From Flexivirga oryzae (GTDB lineage: Bacteria > Actinomycetota > Actinomycetes > Actinomycetales > Dermatophilaceae), in assembly GCF_014190805.1 (NCBI RefSeq), contig NZ_JACHVQ010000001.1:1798001-1862000 (forward strand): DNA of 64,000 nucleotides, in the 5' to 3' direction. A program made the translations under genes and the position numbers. A model generated the notes under the pieces. That model was not told the origin of the DNA and made no database searches. It worked only from the letters and a program-made list of their open reading frames with translations. Each line of letters opens with the position of its first letter. Positions within the stretch are counted from its first letter, which is position 1. Positions 35,601 to 45,916 of this stretch are shown one piece after another.

Positions 35601-35905
35601 CCCTCTCCGGCGGCGAGTCCTTCATCGCCTCGCTGGCTCTCGCCCTCGGGCTCGGCGACGCGGTCCTGCAGGCCGCCGGCGGCCGAAGTCTGGAGACGCT
35701 GCTGGTCGACGAGGGCTTCGGATCCCTCGACGAGGACAGCCTCGACCAGGTGCTAGACGTGCTCGACGCGCTGCGGGCCGGCGGCCGCAGCATCGGCATC
35801 GTCAGTCACGTGCCCGAGTTGCGTGCGCGCATCCCGGCACAGATCCGCGTGCACAAGACGGTCCGGGGGTCGACGCTGCAGGTGGTCGCCGCGGGCGCGG
35901 CTTGA
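32681..35905 (+). CDS. sbcC: Exonuclease subunit SbcC (Rad50-like SMC ATPase)
   Basis: 1074 aa. Walker A GPTGAGKS at residues 35-42. Long Ala/Glu/Arg-rich coiled coils flank a zinc-hook motif CPVC at about 525-528. The ABC signature LSGGESF is near 975 and Walker B LLVDEGFG near 1008. The ATPase dimer holds DNA for SbcD. Plus-strand partner of sbcD in a two-gene operon. Confidence 0.95.
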   Translation: MKLHRLRLQAFGPFAGCEEIDFDDLAADGLHLIHGPTGAGKSSILDAICFALFSGVPGSRMQGRNSLHSDHAAPTTRPEVELEFTVGGRRLRVQRSPEHQVAKKRGTGTRSQRGAVHLEELRSGRWATVSTRADEVGQVIGELLGMGLAQFAQVMLLPQGEFTAFLRAKPDDRGKLLERLFDISDFAAVEQWLVDHRRTLETETTRADARRAALVARAREALSAIPTDDAHQSTPWPDLDDAGGVAALHALCEHLSERLTEALAEADGATATAERLRARLADERTLAGLQGQAHGAQQVLDRLAAQAATVTAAEQQLERARRADGCRAAIAAVQRRRVALRSAAAATRDARGALAASSRWPVPEAHGSGAISESALQPLHERALAGSTALAGQPELVRQSEATEAELRSAEREHERAHDSAVRCAAAVADVAAQVTALTTRLDDRRPRAATDRQWRALLTWVDAAGRAAGAAVTDLEHALQCEDERRVAQQEWAAAEQGVIRLRQARLTGIAAELAADLRHGAPCPVCGSVDHPHPAPTDPDHVDAEQVAAAEEVAAAALSRSERTASRWSAAGGRAERSCGLLRDALDPPDPDVEHPPSADAGLDAALAELRSIATAARPGVIGLGDTLATESRAVGGDDLLLLQTLRATLGAVRDTVAEGAASAAGAADEVRALEDRLEQLRADELTAEQTAAAAAETARSAQGRVAALENRLAAARERLDELIHEHDTVCGCSGETDPAAAHLRCVQQLTALTTAAQAERVAATEAASALDDVDEALREHRFEDLAAATASVLPEADQRRLRSVVDDARTEHAKATGVLEQPEVAAALAGGPADVAGVTAELSVAERSARHTQEAVGDVRRALQSIERIADDLQAHDEHSAPLHRQLAVATSLSAAVTGSGDNVMRMRLTAYVLAARLETVTALANERLQVMSGGRYQLEHTDEKAGRGTKSGLGLRVRDAWTGTARETSTLSGGESFIASLALALGLGDAVLQAAGGRSLETLLVDEGFGSLDEDSLDQVLDVLDALRAGGRSIGIVSHVPELRARIPAQIRVHKTVRGSTLQVVAAGAA

Positions 35906-35976
35906 CCTGCCCCGCTGTGCGTCGCCACGCCGCGGACGTCTCGGCATCGCCCGCTGCCGCATGGGAAACTGTGCAC

Positions 35977-37224
35977 GTGCGGCCTATCAAGCAGTCCAAG
36001 AAGCTCCAGCACGTCCGGTATGACGTTCGGGGACCGATCCTCGTCGAAGCGGAGAAGCTGGAGGCCCAGGGGCACCGGATCCTGAAACTCAACATCGGCA
36101 ACACCGCGCCGTTCGGCTTCGAGGCCCCCGACGCCGTGCTGCGCGACATGATCCACAACCTGCCGCAGTCCCAGGGCTACAGCGACAGCCGCGGGATCTA
36201 CTCCGCCCGCACGGCCGTGGCGCACTACTACCAGTCCCACGGGCTCACCGACACCGGCGTCGAGGACGTGTTCATCGGCAACGGGGTCTCCGAGCTGATC
36301 AGCATGGTGCTGCAGGCCTTCGTCGACGACGGCAACGAGATCCTCATCCCCGCACCGGACTACCCGCTGTGGACCGGCGCCGTGTCACTGGCCGGTGGCA
36401 CCCCGGTGCACTACCGCTGCGACGAGAGCAACGGCTGGAACCCCGACCTCGCCGACATCGAGTCGAAGATCACCGACCACACCCATGCCCTGGTCATCAT
36501 CAACCCGAACAACCCGACCGGCGCGGTCTACTCCGAGGAGACGGTCCGTGGCCTGGTCGACATCGCCCGACGGCACGACCTGGTGCTGATGGTCGACGAG
36601 ATCTACGAGAAGATCCTCTTCGAGGACGCCGTGCACCACCACGCGGCGACCTTCGCCGGCGACGACGTGCTCTGCCTGACCTTCAGCGGCCTGTCGAAGG
36701 CCTACCGCGCCTGCGGCTTCCGTGCCGGCTGGTTGATGATCTCGGGTCCGCGGCATCTGGCCGCCGACTACCTGGAGGGCCTCACCCTGCTGGCCAATAT
36801 GCGCATGTGCGCCAATGTGCCCGGGCAGCACGCGATCCAGACCGCCCTGGGCGGCTATCAGTCGATCAACGAACTCATCGGCCCCGGTGGCCGGTTCTAC
36901 GAGCAGTCGATGACCGCGTGGCGGCTGCTCAACGAGATACCCGGGGTGAGCTGCGTCAAGCCGCGCGGAGCGCTCTACTGCTTCCCCCGGCTCGACCCGG
37001 ACGTCTACCCCATCGACGACGATCAGCAGTTCGTCATCGAGTTGCTGCGCGCCGAGAAGATCCTGGTCACCCACGGCACCGGCTTCAACTGGTTCGAGCC
37101 GGACCACTTCCGCCTCGTCACGCTGCCCGACATCGAGGTGCTGACGGAGGCGATCGGCCGGATCGCCAGCTTCCTCAGTGCCGTTCGCGCGGGGGCACCG
37201 GTTGCCTCCGCACCCTCGGCATGA
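35977..37224 (+). CDS. PLP-dependent aminotransferase (alanine/aspartate type, class I)
   Basis: 415 aa from GTG 35977; GAAACT lies 6 nt upstream as a leaderless-type -10, although GTG 35971 is also in frame. It closely resembles mycobacterial AspC/Rv0337c-type enzymes: ILKLNIGNTAPFGFEAPD, YSDSRGIYSAR, INPNNPTGAVYS. The PLP lysine is in SGLSKAYR (about K241). Likely alanine-pyruvate or related transamination; the amino donor cannot be fixed from sequence. The stop overlaps the next gene's ATG. Confidence 0.9.
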   Translation: MRPIKQSKKLQHVRYDVRGPILVEAEKLEAQGHRILKLNIGNTAPFGFEAPDAVLRDMIHNLPQSQGYSDSRGIYSARTAVAHYYQSHGLTDTGVEDVFIGNGVSELISMVLQAFVDDGNEILIPAPDYPLWTGAVSLAGGTPVHYRCDESNGWNPDLADIESKITDHTHALVIINPNNPTGAVYSEETVRGLVDIARRHDLVLMVDEIYEKILFEDAVHHHAATFAGDDVLCLTFSGLSKAYRACGFRAGWLMISGPRHLAADYLEGLTLLANMRMCANVPGQHAIQTALGGYQSINELIGPGGRFYEQSMTAWRLLNEIPGVSCVKPRGALYCFPRLDPDVYPIDDDQQFVIELLRAEKILVTHGTGFNWFEPDHFRLVTLPDIEVLTEAIGRIASFLSAVRAGAPVASAPSA

Positions 37225-37820
37225 CGATGCTGCACTGCCCCGCCACGGTGCTGCTCGCGCGGCACGGCGAGGCGGCATACGAAGCGACCACCTGGTCCGG
37301 TGAGGGCGGCTCGCTCACCCGGGCAGGCCGGGGCCAGGCCGCGGCACTCGCCGACCGGCTGCACGGCGCGCGGGTCGCACACGTCTACTGCAGCACCCTG
37401 GCCCGCGCCGTGCAGACCGCCGAGATCGCGGCCGCGAAGCTGGGCGTGGACGTGAGCACCCGGGTGGGGCTGGAGGAGTTCAGCACCGGATCGTTCGCGG
37501 GTGTCGAACGCGACACCGACCCGTTCGCCGAGACGTTCGGCCGGTGGCTCGACGGTGACCTGGACGTGCGGGTCGACGGTGGCGAGACAGGCGCCGAGGT
37601 CGTCGCCCGGGCAGGACGCGTGCTCGACGACATCGCCGATGCGCACCCCGGCGAAACGATCCTCGTCGTGTCGCACGGCGGCATCCTCACGCTCGCCGTA
37701 CACAACCTGTTGATGTTCGAATCAGGCGTGCGGCCAAGGCAATTCGCCAACTGCGCGTATGCCGAGACCGAGCTGCGCGGCGACGGCTGGCGACTCACCG
37801 GCTGGTCCGACCCGGACTGA
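37221..37820 (+). CDS. Histidine phosphatase family protein
   Basis: 199 aa, translationally coupled to the aminotransferase (ATGA). RHG motif in VLLARHGEAAYE. The second catalytic His is in LVVSHGGILTL, with the GLEEFSTGSFAG acid region. The substrate is unknown; coupling hints at a phosphorylated metabolite of amino-acid metabolism, which is inference. Confidence 0.87.
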   Translation: MTMLHCPATVLLARHGEAAYEATTWSGEGGSLTRAGRGQAAALADRLHGARVAHVYCSTLARAVQTAEIAAAKLGVDVSTRVGLEEFSTGSFAGVERDTDPFAETFGRWLDGDLDVRVDGGETGAEVVARAGRVLDDIADAHPGETILVVSHGGILTLAVHNLLMFESGVRPRQFANCAYAETELRGDGWRLTGWSDPD

Positions 37821-37841
37821 GCACCAGCCGTCCGCAGGCCC

Positions 37842-38708
37842 TCAGAAGACGATCCACGGAACGCCGGACAGCTGCCACACCAGCGCCTGTTTGGGGTAGT
37901 ACTCGGTGATGCGCATGTTCTCCACGTCCAGCAACGAACCGCGCGGCCCGATCCTGGACGTGCTGCGCCACAGCACATGCCCCGACGGCGACACGACGCC
38001 CAGTTGAGCGTTCTTGGTGAACGTGAAGTGGGACCCGGAGACGTGAGTGTGGCTCTGCCACAACACCTTCGACCCCCAGAGGTACACGAGGTTGCCGTTC
38101 GGCTGCATCAGCAGCTTTCGGTTGACCGAGGTGTTGTCCGCGGTCGAAGCGCTCAAGGACTGCCCCGGCCACAGTCTGTGGTCGGTGGCCATCAGGCGGG
38201 CGGTGGTGCCGCTGCGCCAGACGATGTGGCCGCTCGCGTCGTAGAGCGCGAGGATGCCGGACGGCAACAACGCCAGTCGCTTTCCGCCGAGCCCGGACGT
38301 TTTGCTGTGCCAGAGCAGCGCGCCCGTCGAGTGCCGCAGCGTGATGTCACCGGTGCACGACAGCGACAGCACGGTCGCGTCACGATAGTTCTTGTGAACG
38401 CCGTGCGGGTCGGTCCGGACCCAGGTCCACAGCTGCACGCTGTAGCTACCCTTCGAGCCCGGCACGGTGGTGGCCTGGTCGATGCCCAGCAGGTCCCCGT
38501 TCAGCTGCAGGGTGAAGTCGCCGGCGTCGAACAGGCTGTGTGTGGGGTCGCGTTCCAGGTGTGTGACGTGATGGCACGCCTTCAGCACCGTCGTGCCCGT
38601 CGCCGTCGCCGCCTCCGCGGTATTGCCGGCCGCAGCCGACCCGACGAGCGCCAACGCGACCGCACACGCCGCCGTCAGCACCCGGCTCCGCCATAACCGA
38701 CCCTTCAT
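37842..38708 (-). CDS. Secreted B-lectin (bulb-type mannose-binding) domain protein
   Basis: 288 aa from ATG 38708 with AGGAGGG 3-4 nt upstream. A signal peptide (LTAACAVALALVGSAAAG) ends near residue 30. Repeated B-lectin sheets follow: FTLQLNGDLLGI, LLPSGILALYDASGHIVW, LLMQPNGNLVYLWGSKVLWQ, LGVVSPSGHVLWRS. The QxDxNxVxY sugar motif is degenerate (QPNGNLVYL). Probably a secreted carbohydrate-binding protein. No catalytic domain. Confidence 0.8.
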   Translation of the reverse strand: MKGRLWRSRVLTAACAVALALVGSAAAGNTAEAATATGTTVLKACHHVTHLERDPTHSLFDAGDFTLQLNGDLLGIDQATTVPGSKGSYSVQLWTWVRTDPHGVHKNYRDATVLSLSCTGDITLRHSTGALLWHSKTSGLGGKRLALLPSGILALYDASGHIVWRSGTTARLMATDHRLWPGQSLSASTADNTSVNRKLLMQPNGNLVYLWGSKVLWQSHTHVSGSHFTFTKNAQLGVVSPSGHVLWRSTSRIGPRGSLLDVENMRITEYYPKQALVWQLSGVPWIVF

Positions 38709-38830
38709 GTTCCCTCCTGATGCCCACCCTGTGTCCCGCCAACCGGAGGCTAGACCCCCGCACGTCGCCGTACGCACGGAACGGTCGAACTCGGTCCGAC
38801 AGCGCACTGTAGTCCACGATCGGCGCGGCG

Positions 38831-38850
38831 GGTGGAGACCGGTCTCCACC
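38831..38850. other. Perfect 20-bp palindrome plus an extra half-site
   Basis: GGTGGAGACC (38831-38840) is followed directly by its exact reverse complement (38841-38850). A third GGTCTCCACC copy lies at 38852-38861. It sits between the divergently read lectin and membrane-protein genes. This looks like a dimeric regulator's operator with an added half-site, or a cruciform/short-repeat element. Confidence 0.55.
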
Positions 38851-38959
38851 CGGTCTCCACCCGCAGATCTGCCCACGGGGGGATCCGCATCCGCCGCCGA
38901 ATCCCGAAGCTTGAGTCATCACCGAGCACCACTCAAGACATTCCGGAAAGGCACCCATC

Positions 38960-39508
38960 ATGTCGGACTTCCAGCAGGCACTTCTCATCAGCGGCGGGAT
39001 CGCGGTCCTGGTGCTCGCCACCCAGTGGGGGCGCCGCGCGTTCTCGCTGCATTCGGTGCTGCGGCCGCTGCTGATGATCGTCGGCGTCGGGTTCTTCTAC
39101 CTGCGCGGCATGCCGACCGACCGCTCCGAACTGTGGTTGTATGCCGCGGGCCTGGGCATCGGGCTGCTCTGCGGCGCGGTCGCCACGGTCTTCACCCGCA
39201 TCGAGCGCGACGCCGTCACCGGCAAGGTGATGACGGTGTCCGGCGTCGGCTTCGCGGCCACCTGGCTCGTCGTGGTCGCTGCCCGGCTGGCGTTCGTCTG
39301 GGAGGCCGAGCACAACCTGACCTTCCGGGCCCACCTCGGGTCGTTCATGATGCACCACCAGCTGCACGAGGCCGCGATCGCGCCGTTCTTCGTGATCTGG
39401 GCGCTCGCCATGGTGGTGTCCCGCATCGCGGCCAACGCGGTCCGCGCCGGTCAGCTGCCCCAGGTGCCGCAGCGCACGGTGCGGGTCGAGCGGCCCGTCG
39501 CGGCCTGA
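38960..39508 (+). CDS. Multi-pass membrane protein, DUF1453/CcdC-like
   Basis: 182 aa with about five hydrophobic segments (LLISGGIAVLVLATQWGRR; LRPLLMIVGVGFFYLRGM; LYAAGLGIGLLCGAVATVF). The layout and the RIERDAVTGKVMTVSG loop resemble CcdC/DUF1453-type proteins, but I do not recognise it with certainty. GGAAAGG lies upstream of the ATG. Function unknown. Confidence 0.65.
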   Translation: MSDFQQALLISGGIAVLVLATQWGRRAFSLHSVLRPLLMIVGVGFFYLRGMPTDRSELWLYAAGLGIGLLCGAVATVFTRIERDAVTGKVMTVSGVGFAATWLVVVAARLAFVWEAEHNLTFRAHLGSFMMHHQLHEAAIAPFFVIWALAMVVSRIAANAVRAGQLPQVPQRTVRVERPVAA

Positions 39509-39551
39509 CGCCATACCCCCGAGGAAGTGAGGACAGTAGCGACTCCCCCGG

Positions 39552-39582
39552 CCCCGCCGACGGTCACGAACCGTCGGTGGGG
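39552..39582 (-). terminator. Strong hairpin at the end of the two-component operon
   Basis: A 13-bp stem (39552-39564 with 39570-39582, one G-T pair) closes a 5-nt loop. The TGA stop of the response regulator lies at the stem-loop edge (39564-39566). It is the longest hairpin of this type in the window. No T-run. Confidence 0.65.
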
Positions 39583-40247
39583 CCGAGGCCGTGCTGGAAG
39601 GCGAAGGTCACGGCCGCGGCCCGGTCCCGGACTCCCGCCTTCGCGAAGAGGTTGTTGATGTGCGTCTTGACGGTGCCTTCGCTCACCACCAGCCGGCGCG
39701 CGATCTCCCGGTTGGTCAGCCCCGATGCGATGAGGGTGAGCACCTCGGACTCCCGCGGGGTCAGGCCCGCGGGCGCAGCGGCCGGTGCTGCCGGTGCCGG
39801 AGCGGCGGACCGTTGCATCGCGGCCCGCACCAGCTGCTCCTGCACCTTCGGATCGAGCACCGCCTGACCGCCGGCAACCGTGCGGATCGCGGCCGCTATC
39901 TCGGCCCGCCCCGCGTCCTTGGTCAGGTACCCACGCGCACCGGCGTCCAGCGCGCGCATGATCGACGCGTCGTCGCCGTATGTCGTCAGGATCAGCACGT
40001 TGACCTCCGGCGCACGCTCGCTGAGCGCACTGGTCGCGTCGGCGCCGTCCATGACCGGCATGTTCAGGTCCATCAGGACGACCTCCGCGCGCTGCGCGAT
40101 CGCGGTCGACACCGCCTGCGCACCGTCGGCCGCCGTGCCCACGACCTCGAGGTCGTCGTACAGGTCCAGCATCGCGGCCACCGACTCCCGGATCACGGTC
40201 TGGTCATCGACGACGACCACTCGAATCGGCTTGGTATCAGGTGACAT
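39564..40247 (-). CDS. NarL/LuxR-family response regulator
   Basis: 227 aa from ATG 40247, overlapping the kinase end by 11 bp. The receiver domain has the acidic pocket VVVDDQ, the phosphoacceptor Asp60 in VVLMDLNMPVMDG and Lys110 in GYLTKDAG. An Ala/Pro linker is followed by a LuxR-type helix-turn-helix (LTPRESEVLTLIASGLTNREIA; VSEGTVKTHI). Partner of the adjacent kinase. Targets unknown. Confidence 0.92.
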   Translation of the reverse strand: MSPDTKPIRVVVVDDQTVIRESVAAMLDLYDDLEVVGTAADGAQAVSTAIAQRAEVVLMDLNMPVMDGADATSALSERAPEVNVLILTTYGDDASIMRALDAGARGYLTKDAGRAEIAAAIRTVAGGQAVLDPKVQEQLVRAAMQRSAAPAPAAPAAAPAGLTPRESEVLTLIASGLTNREIARRLVVSEGTVKTHINNLFAKAGVRDRAAAVTFAFQHGLGPTDGS

Positions 40248-41418
40248 CCGGACTCCCTTGGTGCATCGGCAACCTGGCCGCGACCGACCAGCCCCCGGCA
40301 TACTCCCCGTCGTTCACCGGGCCGATGGAGCAGCTCCCGCCGAGCAGTTCGACCCGCTCGCGGATGCCGACCAGGCCCATTCCGCTGCCCGCACCCGCCG
40401 AGATCTCCTCGCCGGGACCATTGACCACGTCCAGCACCACGTGCTCCCCTTCACCGGCGACCCGCACACGAACGCCGGCTCCGTGCGCGTGCCGGCGCGC
40501 GTTCGTCAGCGCCTCCTGCACGATGCGCACCACCTCCTGTGCGGTCGTGGACCCCGCAGACCCGAGCTCTCCCCCGAGGTCGAGTTCCTCACCCTGCTGC
40601 ACCATCCGCTGCAGCGTGGTGGGCAGGTCGATGGTGCCTTCCCGCAGCGCCCGCACCGCGCGCCGGGCCTCGCCCAGGCCCTCCACCACGAGGCCGCGCG
40701 CGGTCTGCACCGTTGCCCGGCCCTGCTCCCACTGCCCGGCCTCCAACTGCGCACCGGCCAGCTCCAGTTGGAGGCTCACGCCGGACAGCGAGTGCGCCAG
40801 CACGTCGTGGATCTCCCGGGCGATGCGTCCGCGCTCGGCCAATGCGCTTGCCCTGGCATCGGATTCAGCGGTACGGCGCGTCTGTTCGACCAGTTGCCGG
40901 CTCAGCGCCAGACTCCGGCGCCGGTTCTGCGTCGCGATGCCCGGGAGCACCGACAGTCCGATGAGCAGCACGCCCCACCACGGCCAGGGCTCGTCGGCCC
41001 CGAGGAAGTTGCTCACCAGGGAGACCGCCACCGTCACACAGGTCAGGCCGAGTGCGACGCGCGGCGGCCACACCACGCCAACATGCCCGCAGGCGAGGAT
41101 CGCCATCGAGATCGCCCAGCCGTGCGCGCCGAAGACCAGCCCACCGCAGACCGCGAACGCGAGGCTGATCGCGAAGTGGGGCAGCAGACCGAGGATCCTC
41201 GCGGGCACCAGCCGTGCGTAGGCGAGGAGACCACAGACCGCGAGCAGGACATAGCTGAGCCAGAGGTGCCCCGCGAGCGGGTGGAGGATCAGGAACGCCA
41301 GCGCGAGCAACACGGTCGTGACGAACGGTTGGGCACGCTCGTCGAACAGGTCCAGCCACGCCAGGGAGAACGTTCCGTCGTCGGACCCCTCGAGTTCTCG
41401 TCGCAAACGGCTTCGCAC
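40237..41418 (-). CDS. Sensor histidine kinase (HisKA_3/NarL-partner type)
   Basis: 393 aa from GTG 41418. CAGAAT lies 6 nt upstream (leaderless type) and longer readings run into the intergenic repeat. The N-terminal ~140 residues hold five to six TM helices. The H-box RIAREIHDVLAHSLSGVS gives His204. The ATPase domain has EALTNARRHA and GSGMGLVGIRERVELLGG. The cytosolic linker lacks a known sensor domain, so the signal is probably read by the membrane part. Confidence 0.92.
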   Translation of the reverse strand: MRSRLRRELEGSDDGTFSLAWLDLFDERAQPFVTTVLLALAFLILHPLAGHLWLSYVLLAVCGLLAYARLVPARILGLLPHFAISLAFAVCGGLVFGAHGWAISMAILACGHVGVVWPPRVALGLTCVTVAVSLVSNFLGADEPWPWWGVLLIGLSVLPGIATQNRRRSLALSRQLVEQTRRTAESDARASALAERGRIAREIHDVLAHSLSGVSLQLELAGAQLEAGQWEQGRATVQTARGLVVEGLGEARRAVRALREGTIDLPTTLQRMVQQGEELDLGGELGSAGSTTAQEVVRIVQEALTNARRHAHGAGVRVRVAGEGEHVVLDVVNGPGEEISAGAGSGMGLVGIRERVELLGGSCSIGPVNDGEYAGGWSVAARLPMHQGSPDVT

Positions 41419-41424
41419 CCGACG

Positions 41425-41430
41425 ATTCTG
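41425..41430 (-). promoter_or_regulatory. Leaderless-type -10 element for the two-component operon
   Basis: CAGAAT on the minus strand, 6 nt before GTG 41418. Confidence 0.4.
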
Positions 41431-41458
41431 GCATCCCGCAGGAGTGGGTCCGCAGGGA

Positions 41459-41556
41459 TCTCGATACGGGCTCGTCCCTCGCCCTACTCGATCCGCGAGG
41501 TGGTGCTGGTTGCTCGCCCTACTCGATCCGCGTTCCTCGCCTACTCGATCCGCCGG
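41459..41556. repeat. Intergenic direct repeats (TCGCCCTACTCGATCCGCG type)
   Basis: Three copies of a ~20-bp unit at about 41477, 41512 and 41535, headed by CTCGATACG, fill the 146-bp gap between the kinase and gcvP. The CTCGATACG head matches the repeat block at 23444. They look like a genome-wide intergenic repeat family of high-GC actinobacteria. Confidence 0.65.
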
Positions 41557-41564
41557 GCGACGGC

Positions 41565-44432
<2,868 letters not shown>

Positions 44433-44475
44433 GGGCGACACCTTCGGGAGACATTCGTGGGCTTGATGACGTCTC

Positions 44476-44605
44476 CCCAACTGTCGCCACCGAACGGTGT
44501 CTTCAGAGCTGCCTCAGCCGGGCGGTCCTGGCGCCTGAGAGGTTCTGGGGAGGTTGCCCCTTCGGCGTCCCGACCGTGCTGGCAGGACTCTCCCGCCCGG
44601 TGTCG
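44476..44605 (-). ncRNA. Glycine riboswitch (gcvT element), single aptamer with ghost-like 3' hairpin
   Basis: In the gcvP leader, minus strand, the order is P1 CCGGGCGG, GGGAGAG, CGCCGAAGGGGCAACC, CTCTCAGGC, GCCAGGACC, closing P1 CCGCCCGG. P1 arms are 44593-44600 and 44518-44525. This is the conserved glycine aptamer core. A second full aptamer is absent; instead a CACCG-TT-CGGTG hairpin follows (44476-44517 region), like the ghost aptamer of singlet glycine riboswitches. Glycine binding should switch on gcvP. Confidence 0.9.
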
Positions 44606-44616
44606 TAAGCGCTTCT

Positions 44617-44622
44617 AATTTA
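44617..44622 (-). promoter_or_regulatory. Extended -10 promoter element for gcvP
   Basis: TAAATT on the minus strand, preceded by TGC (extended -10). A start about 7-8 nt downstream would begin the transcript just before riboswitch P1. No convincing -35. Confidence 0.55.
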
Positions 44623-44661
44623 GCAGAACCGGCACAGTGGCTCCATGAGCCGGCAATGTGC

Positions 44662-45264
44662 TCAGCCGGCGGTGCGGCGCCGCGCGCGGCGCTCCCGAAG
44701 CTCGTCGCCCGGGTGGTCGGCCGGCACCTCGGCGTCCGGGCGCTCACCCGGCAGCTCCGACAGCGAACCCTCCACCTCGCGCCAGACCGAGCCGAGCGCG
44801 ATGCCGAAGACACCCTGCCCGCCGCGCAGCAGATCGATGACCTGGTCGTCGGAGGTGCACTCGTAGACACTCGCGCCGTCGGACATCAGGGTGATGCCCG
44901 CCAGCTCCTCGACGCCGTGCTCGCGCAGCACCGTCACCGCGACCCGGATCTGCTGCAACGAGACACCGGTGTCCAGCAGCCGCTTGATGACCTTGATCAC
45001 CAGGATGTCACGGAAGCTGTAGAGGCGCTGGTGGCCGGACCCGCTGGGGTTGCGCACCGACGGCTCGAGCAGACCCGTGCGCGCCCAGTAATCCAGCTGG
45101 CGGTAGGTCACCCCGGCGGCGCGGCACACCGCGGGACCGCGGTAACCGACCTGCTCGGTCATCTCCTCCGGCAGTTCCTGCGGGAACAGCGCTTCCTGCA
45201 TGGGCGCGGGCGCCTTCGACTGCACCTCGCGTGCTTCACCCTTGCTGACCACGACATCCTCCAT
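44662..45264 (-). CDS. MerR-family regulator, Rv1830-like
   Basis: 200 aa from ATG 45264; a TTG at 45276 is an alternative. The MerR helix-turn-helix lies at about residues 41-108: YRGPAVCRAAGVTYRQLDYWARTG, SGHQRLYSFRDILVIKVIKRLL. The C-terminus is basic (RERRARRRTAG). It sits between DUF151 and gcvP as Rv1830 does in Mycobacterium tuberculosis, where the homologue has been linked to cell-division control. A 25-bp dyad upstream may be its operator. Confidence 0.88.
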   Translation of the reverse strand: MEDVVVSKGEAREVQSKAPAPMQEALFPQELPEEMTEQVGYRGPAVCRAAGVTYRQLDYWARTGLLEPSVRNPSGSGHQRLYSFRDILVIKVIKRLLDTGVSLQQIRVAVTVLREHGVEELAGITLMSDGASVYECTSDDQVIDLLRGGQGVFGIALGSVWREVEGSLSELPGERPDAEVPADHPGDELRERRARRRTAG

Positions 45265-45385
45265 CGACTGCCCCAACGGTCCGGAACATCATGCCCGAAC
45301 TCGCGCGTGATGCTCCGCAAAGGTATGGCCAGGACCCCGCGGAAGCAACGACCGCCGCGCGTGTCGCGCTCGCGGAATCTGATCT

Positions 45386-45410
45386 AACCTTAAACTTGAA
45401 GGTGAAGGTT
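45386..45410 (-). promoter_or_regulatory. 25-bp near-perfect dyad, candidate MerR-family operator
   Basis: The sequence fits AACCTTnAnCTTnAAGnTnAAGGTT: 10 of 12 positions per arm pair around a single central base. The form resembles MerR/SoxR-class sites such as CCTCAAGTTAACTTGAGG. It lies 5 bp after the DUF151 stop and about 120 bp before the second MerR start, so it is placed to control that gene or be bound by the upstream FtsR-like protein. Confidence 0.7.
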
Positions 45411-45414
45411 GTTG

Positions 45415-45903
45415 TCATGGCTCGTCCGGACCTTCATCGTGAGACTCAAAGTCATCGGCCGAGACGTTGTCGAGGAACTCGCGGAATTTCTCGACCTCGT
45501 CCTCCTCCTCGACCGGTACGTCGACACCCGCCTCGTCCAGGACCGCCTCGTCGACGAAGACCGGAACCTGGGCGCGCAGCGCCACCGCCACGGCGTCCGA
45601 GGACCGGGAACTGATCCGGGTGCCGCCGTCGATGACCAGCTCCGCGTAGAAGATGCCGTCCTCCATGCGGGTGATGAGCACGCTGGACAGCTCATGGCCC
45701 AGCCCGGTCAGCACGTCCAGCAGCAGGTCGTGGGTCAGCGGTCGCGGCGGGGTCACACCCTGCTGCGCGTAGGCGATCGCAGTTGCCTCGGGGGCGCCGA
45801 TCCAGATCGGCACGTAACGCTCTCCGTCACGCTCACGCAACAGCAGGATCGGCTTGTTGGTCGGCATCTCGACCCGCACACCCATCACATCGACCTGTTT
45901 CAC
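45415..45903 (-). CDS. DUF151 / bifunctional nuclease-like protein (Rv1829-like)
   Basis: 162 aa from GTG 45903, chosen because TAGCGT lies exactly 7 nt upstream and the start then aligns with the short N-terminus of Rv1829 (VKQVDVMGVRVEMPTNKP). A GTG at 45912 would lie inside the -10. Family blocks are VPIWIGAPEATAIA, PRPLTHDLL and SSRSSDAVAVALR; the tail is acidic. Related proteins in plants and Thermotoga have been described as nucleases or structurally solved with unclear function. Conserved position in the gcv/ftsR cluster. Confidence 0.88.
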   Translation of the reverse strand: MKQVDVMGVRVEMPTNKPILLLRERDGERYVPIWIGAPEATAIAYAQQGVTPPRPLTHDLLLDVLTGLGHELSSVLITRMEDGIFYAELVIDGGTRISSRSSDAVAVALRAQVPVFVDEAVLDEAGVDVPVEEEDEVEKFREFLDNVSADDFESHDEGPDEP

Positions 45904-45910
45904 AGGTCCC

Positions 45911-45916
45911 ACGCTA
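45911..45916 (-). promoter_or_regulatory. Leaderless-type -10 element for DUF151 gene
   Basis: TAGCGT on the minus strand, 7 nt before GTG 45903. It overlaps the stop region of the upstream ftsR-like gene. Confidence 0.6.

Noticed and set aside
44476..44517. Second full glycine aptamer
   Set aside because: The region lacks the GGGAGAG and CGAAGGGGCAA core elements; only a simple hairpin is present.
45904..45912. GTG 45912 as start of the DUF151 protein
   Set aside because: It would overlap the TAGCGT -10 box, and the added three residues are absent from the Rv1829-type N-terminus.
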